Source of the DNA: Euryodendron excelsum
Lineage: Eukaryota > Streptophyta > Magnoliopsida > Ericales > Pentaphylacaceae
DNA: 64,000 nt
Direction of reading: 5' to 3'
Assembly (NCBI GenBank): GCA_033060915.1
Contig: CM065392.1
Location: forward strand, 11,805,501-11,869,500
The notes below the pieces were generated by a model. It had not been told where the DNA came from. It saw only the letters and a list, made by a program, of their open reading frames with translations, and did not search any database. The number at the start of each line of letters is the position of its first letter. The stretch's first letter is position 1. This document shows, piece by piece, positions 56,467 to 64,000 of this stretch. Made by a program: the position numbers and the translations under genes.

Positions 56467-57790
56467 TTTTTTTTGAAACAAGCAAAAGAATTTTATTAAT
56501 AGGAAAAATATACATCAAGGGATAGAATTAAACAACATAAGCAAAAACCTTAACTGCAAAAAAGGCACTAAAATTGACCCCTCAAACACACTGGCTACAA
56601 CAACATGGCTGGTGAGGAGCCAACCATAACAACAATTAATAGCCAAAGACACCACTCACCCATTATACATCACTTTATCCCCTGATTTTTCTCACCCCTT
56701 CCGGTGAGTGGAGAATCTCATTCATTGAGAAAGGGGCCTGTGGAATCCCTAACTTCACCCACATTGCAGCATTAATCAGTACATTATCCATAATATTAGC
56801 CCATCTAATACTGTTGTTATTAAAGACTATGTCATTTCTGGCCTTCCAAATATTCCTTCCAAATATTCCATATAACTGCTAAACATAGAACTTCCCATAA
56901 CTTCCTTTCCACTACATTGAATTTCATATTCAAACACCGTTGCATATGAATAGCTAAACTGTTTGAACTTACGTATTTCATACCCCACCATTTTATAATA
57001 TAACTCTAAATTTTCCAAGCCACTACACAAGAAAAGAGTAAGTTGTTGGAGTCTTCCTCTGCCTTGTGACATAGGGGACATAAGGTATCACAATTGGGGG
57101 GTAAACACTTCTATTGAATAGCATTATCTTACTTTTTATCTTTTCCATCACTGCTAACCATCCAAAGACTTGTACTTTCAGTGGAGTTTTATTTTCCATA
57201 CCTTAGAAATGAATGATGAGCCCTGCATGTTTGACTCCATCCATTTATTGTAGTAAGGACTCACTGTAAATGCTCCCTCCTTTTCCAAATTCCATGTAAC
57301 CACATCCCTTTTATCCTCTACCAATCTACACAATTTGATTAAATTTAACAACTTGTTATGTTCCTCTTGCTTTCATGCCCTTAGCTGTCTTCTATACTTA
57401 ATACTCCAATCTCCTCTTTCATTCATAAACTCTAAAATAACACCAGATTTCTGTGTAGACAGATAGAATAGTTTGGGGAAAGCACATTTTAAAGAAATGT
57501 AACCTGCCCACACATCCTTCCAAAAACAAGTCCCTTTACCATTTCCCACGTTGATCTTTATATTCTTCCTTATTATCTCCCTGAAATCACTTTGATCACT
57601 GCCCACCTTTAGGATATCCAACCATAGATTTGAGGTTTCCTTCTTCAGCAATTCCCTAGGTCTCCCTTCCTCAACCTCATAATTGTATTTGCTGCACAAC
57701 ATTTTCTCGATAATGCATCTTTTTTCTTTGCATACCTCCACCACCATGGTCCCCTTCCCATGTCTTTTATTACCTATAAGCCCCACCAGT
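56467..57790 (-). mobile_element. LINE (L1-like) 3' fragment, minus strand
   Basis: On the minus strand a 137-codon frame (57786-57373) reads 'MVVEVCKEKRCIIEKMLCSK', 'NVGNGKGTCFWKDVWAG' and 'FPKLFYLSTQKSGVILEFMN', the C-terminal ORF2 region of plant LINEs between reverse transcriptase and zf-RVT (G-N-G-x-x-x-x-F-W-x-D-x-W motif). It continues past stops as V-W-K-I-K-L (zf-RVT) and 'CSGLENLELYYKMVGYEI'. A poly-T run at 56467-56474 on the plus strand is the poly(A) tail of the element. No reverse transcriptase, endonuclease or RNase H was found; the copy is truncated and dead. No target duplication could be matched. Confidence 0.8.
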
Positions 57791-57868
57791 CAAAGCTTGG
57801 TTCCTAAAATCATAGAATGGTGATGTTATAATACAGAATGTCTGCTTTCACACAAAGACAATATGATT

Positions 57869-57889
57869 TATATATATATATATATATAT
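57869..57889. repeat. (TA)n microsatellite
   Basis: Ten uninterrupted TA units. Confidence 0.9.
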
Positions 57890-58142
57890 GCTGCAATGTT
57901 AATCCAAATATAGGTTGTCATGAAATAATAATTTATCGGGAGTTTCAGGTCAAACCACAATAAGTTTATATAGCACTAGCGTTGGTAAAACTAACTACAG
58001 AGGAACTAATCTAGTGAACAACTTTACAAAAAATTTGAAATGGAAATGCAGTAGATATTCTGGGCAACTCCAAAAGTGGGTTTCTCTCTCTAAAAGTACA
58101 CTTAGAAGGTCTCCAACTCTAATAAAAGCTAAGTATATCTAC

Positions 58143-58853
58143 TGTTGAGTACGCAGCGGAGCTCAAATAACATTGAAAATTTATACACTTATAATACAAT
58201 GATATTACAACAATATAATACACTCTTGTTGAGTACGCAACAGAAGGTCAAAATAACAACTACAATTTATACATTCATAATACAATAATATTATAACAGT
58301 ATAATACACTATACAAGTGCTTACAATACAATTCACACGTACATTAACTATACCAGTGGTGTCCAGCACTAACTCCCCAGTGTGTCTAGCACATGTTAGA
58401 GATGCCCAACATCTCACTTACACTATGTGTATCTCCCCCACACACCATCACATGGTGTGAATCACATACACCCACACTTGGTGCCTAGCACCAACTCACC
58501 ACTCATAGGGTGTAGCCTATCTTCACACACACAACAACACTCACTTGTGCTAGCACACTCACTTACAAGCTACCTTGGTGGTGGTGGCTTCTCACCCTGC
58601 CACCCACACACAAATAACCTTGGTGTGGTGGCTCATCTTCATTTGCCACCCACACACACAAGCAACCTTGGTGTGGTGGCTTATCTCCATTTGCCACCCA
58701 CACTCTCCCTTGAAACCTTGTCTTATAGAACATTCTACACAAATATCATTCTAGATACAATGTGAGACTTTAAGGGAGAGAGAATGTTCTAGAGTTAGGG
58801 AGAGTAGGCAAACATATAGAAGGTTCTAGAAAGAGTCAATGATGACTCTTAAC
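58143..58853 (-). repeat. 3' LTR of the small element, with duplicated end
   Basis: The first 84 bp (58143-58226: 'tgttgagtacgcagcgg' ... 'ataatacactc') are repeated directly as the start of the remaining LTR (58227: 'tgttgagtacgcaacag' ... 'gtataatacacta'). Without it the LTR is 627 bp, comparable to the 632 bp of the other. It also contains a short tandem phrase 'aaccttggtgtggtggct' with 'gccacccacacaca' repeated three times (58610-58700). A 112-codon frame here (58427-58765) has a counterpart in the other LTR but no protein signature. Confidence 0.85.
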
Positions 58854-58865
58854 ACTCCCCCTCAA
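58854..58865 (-). other. Polypurine tract of the small element
   Basis: Minus strand GTTGAGGGGGAG directly next to the LTR that starts TGTTAAGAG on that strand. Confidence 0.8.
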
Positions 58866-59266
58866 CATTGACTATTTCTTGAACTATAACTAGTTTCTTC
58901 GACAATCTCCTTCGGCAGGGTGACACATCTCAGGTGCTTCAACATCTTTTTCTTAATAGTAGACGTAAATGCAGCCATATCTTTTTATGGAGTAGTTCAA
59001 CATTTTCTTATAGGAGATGATGCAGTGTCGCTGCTGCTCTCACAATACTCTTGTGAATATAACTCCATAAACATTCTTTTAGCATTTTTTACAAATGACG
59101 ATACAGTGTCGTTGCTGCCAATCCTGTAGATTTTGCCCTTTCGTAGCACCTCGAAAAACAATCCCGTCAACTCCTGACGCTTGGCTCTAACAAAATTTCC
59201 CTAAGTTTTCACATGTCTCTGAGCCCTTCGCTGGCTTTATTATATATTTCAGGACTTTGACCTGGT

Positions 59267-59278
59267 GCTCTGATACCA
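59267..59278 (-). other. Primer binding site of the small element
   Basis: On the minus strand TGGTATCAGAGC, two bases from the LTR edge at 59281. Same initiator-methionine-tRNA type as in the copia element at 43129. Confidence 0.9.
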
Positions 59279-59280
59279 CT

Positions 59281-59912
59281 TGTTGAGTACGCAACAGAAG
59301 GTTAAAATAACAACTATAATTTATACATTGATAATATAATAATATTATAACAGTATAATACACTATACAAGTGCTTACAACGCAACTCACACGTACATTA
59401 ACTAACTATACCAGCGGTGCCCAGCACCAACTCCCCAGTGTACCTAGCACATGTCAGAGATGCCCAAAATCTTACTTATACTGTGTGTGTCTCTTCTACA
59501 CACCATCACATGGTGTGAACCACATACACCCACACTTGGTGCCCAACACCAACTCACCGCTCATAGGGTGTAGCCTATCTTCACATACACAACAACACTC
59601 ACTTGTGCTAGCACACTCACTTACAAGCTACCTTGGTGGTGGTGGCTTCTCACCTTGCCACCCACACACAAACAACCTTGGTGTGGTGGCTCATCTTCAT
59701 TTACCACCCACACACACAAGCAACCTTGGTGTGGTGGCTCATCTCCATTTGCCACCCACACTCTCCCTTGAAACCTTGTCTTGTGGAACATTCTAGACAA
59801 AGATCATTCTAGATATAATGTGAGACTTCAAGAGGGAAAAAATGTTCTAGAGTAAGGGAGAGTAGGCAAACATATAGAAGGTTCTAGAAATAGTCAATGA
59901 TGACTCTCAACA
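59281..59912 (-). repeat. 5' LTR of the small element
   Basis: 632 bp, co-linear with 58227-58853 with scattered substitutions and a small insertion 'acta' near 59401. Followed by the TCTAC target duplication. Confidence 0.85.
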
Positions 59913-59917
59913 TCTAC

Positions 59918-60666
59918 AGCCAATTCGTACATTATGTAAATTAGGGTTTGACAGTTACAAACGTGCATCGTCTGGCCGACACGAAGGGTCGGCTCTGGTC
60001 GATGGCAGTCTCTGATTTTTCCACCCTCTCTAATTAATCATCCAGACGGGTCTTTTTCTTGTTCGGATGGTGAAGGGCTCTGATTATTCTTGCTCTCTAA
60101 TCGTCCGGACTCTGGACAAATCCGATTCTCGTCCAGACCACAAAAGCTTTTTCATGCAGATAGCTGTTATAAAAAGCTGTAGATTAAAAACTTTTTTAAT
60201 ATAAAAAAAAGTAAGCAAAGAATAAAGAGAAACTATTTTTAAATATTAATAATCATCAAAAATTTGTCTAGTGAAAAAGTTATTGCATTGTGTTAAGCAA
60301 AGAATAAAGAAAACTAGTTTTAACTATTAATAATCATCAAAAAGTTATCTAGTGAAAAAGTTCTTACATTGTGTTTGTAGGGAAAAAACACTCTAAACCT
60401 AATTGAATTCGAATTAAGCAAAAACTAAAAATATAAAAAAATAACTAAAAATAGCAAATTCGACTTAAATCTAAGTTTAGAAACTAAAAACTCAAAGGCA
60501 TATTCAACAAAACCCTACACAAAATAAAAAATTCCAAAATCAAACTATTGCTAAAAATAGGGTTTCCTAAAATGACATAAAATTAAAACTAATTCGTCTA
60601 CAAAAATAATAGAATTAAGCTAAATTTTTACTAGGTCAAAGGTAAAAATATCAATTTTGTTCCGTA
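59918..60666. other. Spacer with an 82-bp tandem duplication
   Basis: No gene. The duplication at 60211-60375 is listed separately. A GC-richer piece at 59960-60150 has repeated 'ctctgattnttc' and 'ccagac' words but no frame. Confidence 0.45.
60211..60375. repeat. ~82-bp tandem duplication
   Basis: 'aagcaaagaataaagagaaac' (near 60213; one copy) and 'aagcaaagaataaagaaaac' (near 60296) each run on through 'tattaataatcatcaaaaa' and 'tctagtgaaaaagtt' to 'cattgtgtt'. Two diverged copies in non-coding DNA. Confidence 0.8.
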
Positions 60667-61118
60667 CATAGTTATTAGAATTGGACCGGACTGGCCAGTT
60701 CTATGAAAAATCAGACCTTGAACTGGTTCGATTCAACTAATTTATCAAAAATGTATATGAACCGGGTTGAACCGAAGGAACTGACCAATTGTTTGAAAAA
60801 TCACTGAACAGGCCGGTTTTTTTAAAAAAACCCTTGACCAACTTTGATTTTCTCTTTAAAAAATTTGATGTATTTGTGGCTTCCAAGAGTTGAATGTAAG
60901 AACTACAAATAGAATTAAGCAACATGTTCCACTACTCCACCTAAGTCCTTGTGTTTTACTTTGCAATATAAATTCTATTTAAGGTAAAACATATATAAAT
61001 TAATAAAATAAATTTAATTTATAACACCGATTGAACTGATTGTACCACCGGTTGAACTAATGAACCGTAAACTGACAGTCTCGACAATTTGATGCTCGGT
61101 TCAGTTTTGATAACTATG
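60667..61118. mobile_element. 452-bp hAT-type MITE
   Basis: Ends are CATAGTTATTAGAATTGGAC and, reversed, CATAGTTATCAAAACTGAAC. The flanks GTTCCGTA (60659-60666) and GTTCCGGA (61119-61126) are an 8-bp target duplication with one mismatch. Subterminal 'accggttgaac' and 'ggaccggac' words resemble those in the MITE at 37852-38239. No coding capacity. Located about 380 bp downstream of the DUF247 stop codon. Confidence 0.85.
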
Positions 61119-61396
61119 GTTCCGGACTGCATTTTCTACAAACTCATCAAATTTCGTTCAATTCCAAAATGGTCACCATTAGGCCCGCTTGGAATGAAGT
61201 TCATCGTTATGTAATCTGAATCACAAATGAGGATACCAATTTGTATCATCAGTTGGTATTAAAAAAAAAAAGAACCCTACTATCTAATCATCCTGAACAC
61301 AAGAAATGAAGTTCTCGTTGTCACAAGCAAAACCCGGAAAACTGGATATACATATATACATATATATATATGTATATATGTGGTGGGAAGATGTCC

Positions 61397-61423
61397 TTTA
61401 TTCCATCCGAGAATGTTTTTATT
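61397..61423 (-). terminator. Poly(A) signals of the DUF247 gene
   Basis: Two AATAAA words on the minus strand (61418-61423 in 'cctaataaaaac', 61397-61402 in 'ggaataaagg'), 75-100 bp past the stop codon at 61499. Position and sequence fit plant near-upstream elements. Confidence 0.6.
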
Positions 61424-61498
61424 AGGCCAACATGTTACACTGTAAAAGCATGCATTCGCAGACACCACAGAAGACAAATGTCTGGAGCAAGAAAGGGA

Positions 61499-62815
61499 TT
61501 AGGGGTGATAGAAAGCAGCCATGGAGTAAGCCGTCTGGAATACTGTAAGAACAAGAAGCACACTCGCAGCAGCAAATGATATGCCTCTACAAGGGTTCGA
61601 GCAGTAATCCCGCCTCAGGATCGCTTTGTTTCTGGGCCACCAGGTTTTGTAAAATTCTTTCACTTGTTCGCACAGACCATCAAAATAGAAGTCCTTCACA
61701 ACAACTCCCTTGCAGATACTGTTGAAGAGCCGAGAGACTTCTTCGCTGTCGCCCAAACCATTAGTTATAATACCTGTCTCCTGAAGTAATTCAACATCTC
61801 GATGGGTATCGATGAGTAAATCCATGAACACAGCATATGATGTAATGTGCTGTGGAATCTCCCGGCAACATTGCTCGTAAGCAATGAGGTTCCTAAAAAG
61901 CGAATTGGTTGTGCCATCGACACACAGGTTTGGGATCTTAAAAACTCCTTTACTGAACTTTATGTCATTGGACATACGCATCTTAAACCGGATTCCGGCA
62001 TCCCCAAGTTTTTCGACACAAGGCATATCCTGCCAAGAATCCTTGCATTTGGGTTCCACCATAGAAGGAGTTGAGGGATGGTAGCATTTGTGTATTAGAT
62101 CAAGTAAATGCGCGACAGCCCAATCTCGTTCACACTCGGCCGCTTGTTGGTTAAACTTCAATAGTGAGCCAAAGAAACAAAGAGCAAACTTAGTCAGTGA
62201 ATATGGTGGACGTTTAGGTATACGCCTAACTATAGTGTCAAACAACTTCTCAAGAACAAAGAATGGGATCTGGTTCTCTAGTAATAGCAAGTCTTGTTGG
62301 AGACTCACGATCATCCAAGCACTGTCGAATATTGGATCGCTATGATCATGAGGACAATCCTTTGAATCCTTGGAAGAGTACCTAAGGAAAAGTTCAAGGA
62401 TGAAGCAACCATCGACTAACAATATTTCTGCTAGCCTTGTAATTGTATTCTTCCCACTAGTAATAATATCCTGATCTGCATAGCAGCTACGAGCTTCTTT
62501 TTCCAAATTCAAAATGAGTTTACCACAATCATCCAAAGTAGTATCTGGCTCAGGTGTCCGTCCAAGAAGAGACTGCATGTATATAGCTTTGTGTGCTTCC
62601 ATTGCTTGCAGGTTTGCTGATTTGCTCGCGTGGAGAGGTCCAATGGAGACCATACGAGGATTGTATGCATCTTTTTTGAGATTACGAAGGCGATCGGAGA
62701 CCTTGAAAACGCTGCAGGTCGGGGATGGCCCAGACACACTATTGACCCTCTTTTCGATGGAATTCATCAGGTAATCGTATGAAATTTTGATTTGGTCATC
62801 ACCAATAATGTCCAT
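61499..62815 (-). CDS. DUF247 / UPF0481 family protein
   Basis: A single coding exon of 438 aa, no interruption. The N-terminal part has the family pattern 'VSDRLRNLKKDAYNPRMVSI' followed by G-P-L-H (residues about 40-63), the middle has 'LLVDGCFILELFLRYSS' (about 132-148) and 'LQQDLLLLENQIPFFVLEKL' (about 173-192), then 'GTTNSLFRNLIAYEQC' (about 304-319). The C-terminus is a single hydrophobic helix ('ISFAAASVLLVLTVFQTAYS', about 411-430), predicted membrane anchor. These are abundant plant proteins; a few members act in self-incompatibility or root development, but the biochemical role is unknown and no specific function can be given. ATG at 62815 is the first in frame and lies just after a likely intron acceptor (minus strand TTCTTCCAG, near 62841), indicating a 5' UTR intron. 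A hAT MITE lies downstream. Confidence 0.92.
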   Translation of the reverse strand: MDIIGDDQIKISYDYLMNSIEKRVNSVSGPSPTCSVFKVSDRLRNLKKDAYNPRMVSIGPLHASKSANLQAMEAHKAIYMQSLLGRTPEPDTTLDDCGKLILNLEKEARSCYADQDIITSGKNTITRLAEILLVDGCFILELFLRYSSKDSKDCPHDHSDPIFDSAWMIVSLQQDLLLLENQIPFFVLEKLFDTIVRRIPKRPPYSLTKFALCFFGSLLKFNQQAAECERDWAVAHLLDLIHKCYHPSTPSMVEPKCKDSWQDMPCVEKLGDAGIRFKMRMSNDIKFSKGVFKIPNLCVDGTTNSLFRNLIAYEQCCREIPQHITSYAVFMDLLIDTHRDVELLQETGIITNGLGDSEEVSRLFNSICKGVVVKDFYFDGLCEQVKEFYKTWWPRNKAILRRDYCSNPCRGISFAAASVLLVLTVFQTAYSMAAFYHP

Positions 62816-64000
62816 CTTCTAAGCAGATGATCTCCACAACCTGGAAGAATAATAAATTTAGATGTTATTAGTTTCAACATAAAACAATCTGTTAAACTTC
62901 AAATTCTGTGAGGAATTAACAGCAAGAGGAAACCAACAAACTAAGTAAATACTACAATTCTTGGCTGATAAGAGGAAACAACTTTAGCACAAAATGGGAC
63001 GCAGTGCAATACTATGATATGCGAAGCAGTGAAAGAAACACTTTATGTTGGCCTTTATTAAACTATTGGATACACAATTCTTGGTGCTACCCTGCAACCA
63101 AACTTTGGTTCTTGTATCACTTTATATACTTACATTTCTTGTACTGTCTGTTTTGTTGGTCTGCTTGTTCCCAAAGATTCGTACCAGTCAACAACCAATG
63201 AAAAGTAAAACCATATTCAATTAAAACGCATGTTTGTGATCATTTTAATACATTAAGTTTGTTAAACACATTCCATTATCAAATATTTAGGTTCTTAAAG
63301 ACATTCCTTATACTTATTTATAAGGAATTTGTTTCAAAATGTTCGTCTATCCCAATGCTACGTGAATATCTTTTACCATTTTTTCGGAGAAATAATGTTT
63401 TATGCACTCTTACAAAATGTTGGAAACAGAACTTTTTTAAGGTATTGCATCGGCATCCTTTCCTTTCCATTAAGTTTTGAAGCAGAATATCTTATATAGA
63501 CACCATTTGGTGGCATTACAAAGTACTTAAAACTTATTTTCCAAGAGTAAATTTGTTTGATATAGGTCTTTTCTCCCAAGTATGATTAATTAATATTTCA
63601 CTGTTCTAACAATGCCAACAAAAATATTGGTGGATAGTTTTGATTTTAGCGTTTAAACACTAGCTTATGGCCCACATTGAATTGCTTGTGCCTAGGTGTC
63701 ACCGGTCATAGATCAACAGGTTAGCGAATAATCAAATTAGCAGTTGTTATCAAGTCACATAAATAAATCAATTTATCGGATTACTAGCGTAACCTTGTAT
63801 GAAACCTTTGACTAAAGTGAAAGGGTTGTTAGAGAGAATTTTCTTTCTTTTTTCTTTTTTTGGGTCCTTGTCTGCTCACAGAGGTTCTATTTATTAAGAC
63901 CAGATGAGTGATTCTCTGGCTTTTTCTTAATGTTATTGAGATTTCTCGTGTGATAGCGGCCAGCATTAAAACTGAATTACCCCAGATGACTCTTTTGCTA
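62816..64000. other. 5' region of the DUF247 gene
   Basis: On the minus strand, TTTATTATTCTTCCAG then GTTGTGGAGATC near 62826-62855 looks like a 3' splice site in the 5' leader, so a non-coding first exon probably lies further right, but its position could not be fixed. Remaining frames (63004-63201, 63259-63480) have no recognisable domain. Confidence 0.45.

Larger units (their letters stand above)
58143..59912 (-). mobile_element. Small gene-less LTR retroelement (TRIM/SMART-like)
   Basis: A 1,770-bp element flanked by TCTAC on both sides (58138-58142, 59913-59917). Two direct LTRs (58143-58853 and 59281-59912) start TGTTGAGTACGCA and end CTYAACA on the plus strand. The 427-bp centre has the primer binding site next to the right LTR on the minus strand and the polypurine tract next to the left LTR, so the element points leftward. 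There is no gag or pol. It must have used enzymes of another element; the methionine-tRNA-type primer site fits copia. LTRs differ by roughly 5% by eye. The left LTR carries an 84-bp terminal duplication. Confidence 0.85.

Noticed and set aside
58427..59796. Frames of 112 and 141 codons repeated in both LTRs
   Set aside because: They lie inside non-coding LTRs and their similarity only reflects LTR identity.
1..64000. CRISPR array, bacterial operon, viral replicon, tRNA gene or classic rRNA operon
   Set aside because: No spaced identical repeats, no cloverleaf with both boxes and stems, and only a short plastid rRNA fragment; all consistent with plant nuclear DNA.

Overview
This is plant nuclear DNA, almost certainly from a eudicot. 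It has intron-containing genes of plant families (an ankyrin/PGG protein, an F-box/DUF295 protein, a DUF247 protein), plant-type Ty1/copia and Ty3/gypsy elements, hAT, Harbinger and MULE-like elements, and a piece of plastid 23S rRNA. The species cannot be read from the sequence. There is no bacterial operon, CRISPR array, viral replicon or tRNA gene that I can support.

Only three genes look intact. (1) 5007-8802, + strand: a five-exon ankyrin-repeat membrane protein with a PGG domain, about 608 aa, exon structure worked out by hand. (2) 20368-21432, - strand: a single-exon F-box/DUF295 protein of 354 aa; a broken paralogue lies about 9 kb away at 29598-30415 on the same strand. (3) 61499-62815, - strand: a single-exon DUF247/UPF0481 protein of 438 aa with a C-terminal membrane helix.

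Nearly everything else is transposon-derived. From left to right: Ty3/gypsy LTR debris (1-2953); a candidate non-autonomous Helitron with an internal 1.32-kb duplication (10858-14045); a decayed 'gypsy-type transposase' gag-like gene (about 14955-17090); a LINE 3' end (17340-18300); a MULE-like palindromic MITE (18318-18841) with a second copy at 35514-36015; a plastid 23S rRNA fragment split by a Ty3/gypsy solo LTR (23264-24718); a 0.9-kb foldback element inside an older MITE (31664-32690); a hAT element (32858-34046); a GC-rich block with no gene (34080-35470); a 75-bp minisatellite; a three-level nest of Harbinger element, solo LTR and hAT MITE (36770-41546); a complete but frameshifted Ty1/copia element with matching LTRs and target duplication (42644-50020); a MITE-like element with a GC-rich interior (50341-51181); a tRNA-derived SINE (55764-55897); a second LINE fragment (56467-57790); a small gene-less LTR element with a duplicated LTR end (58143-59912); and another hAT MITE (60667-61118).

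The three genes are typical of families that expand in clusters in plants (defence, signalling, ubiquitin ligase adaptors), but nothing in the sequence shows that they act together. I found no previously unknown gene system. The most informative signals are the insertion structures, several confirmed by target-site duplications at both ends. All repeat comparisons were made by eye.
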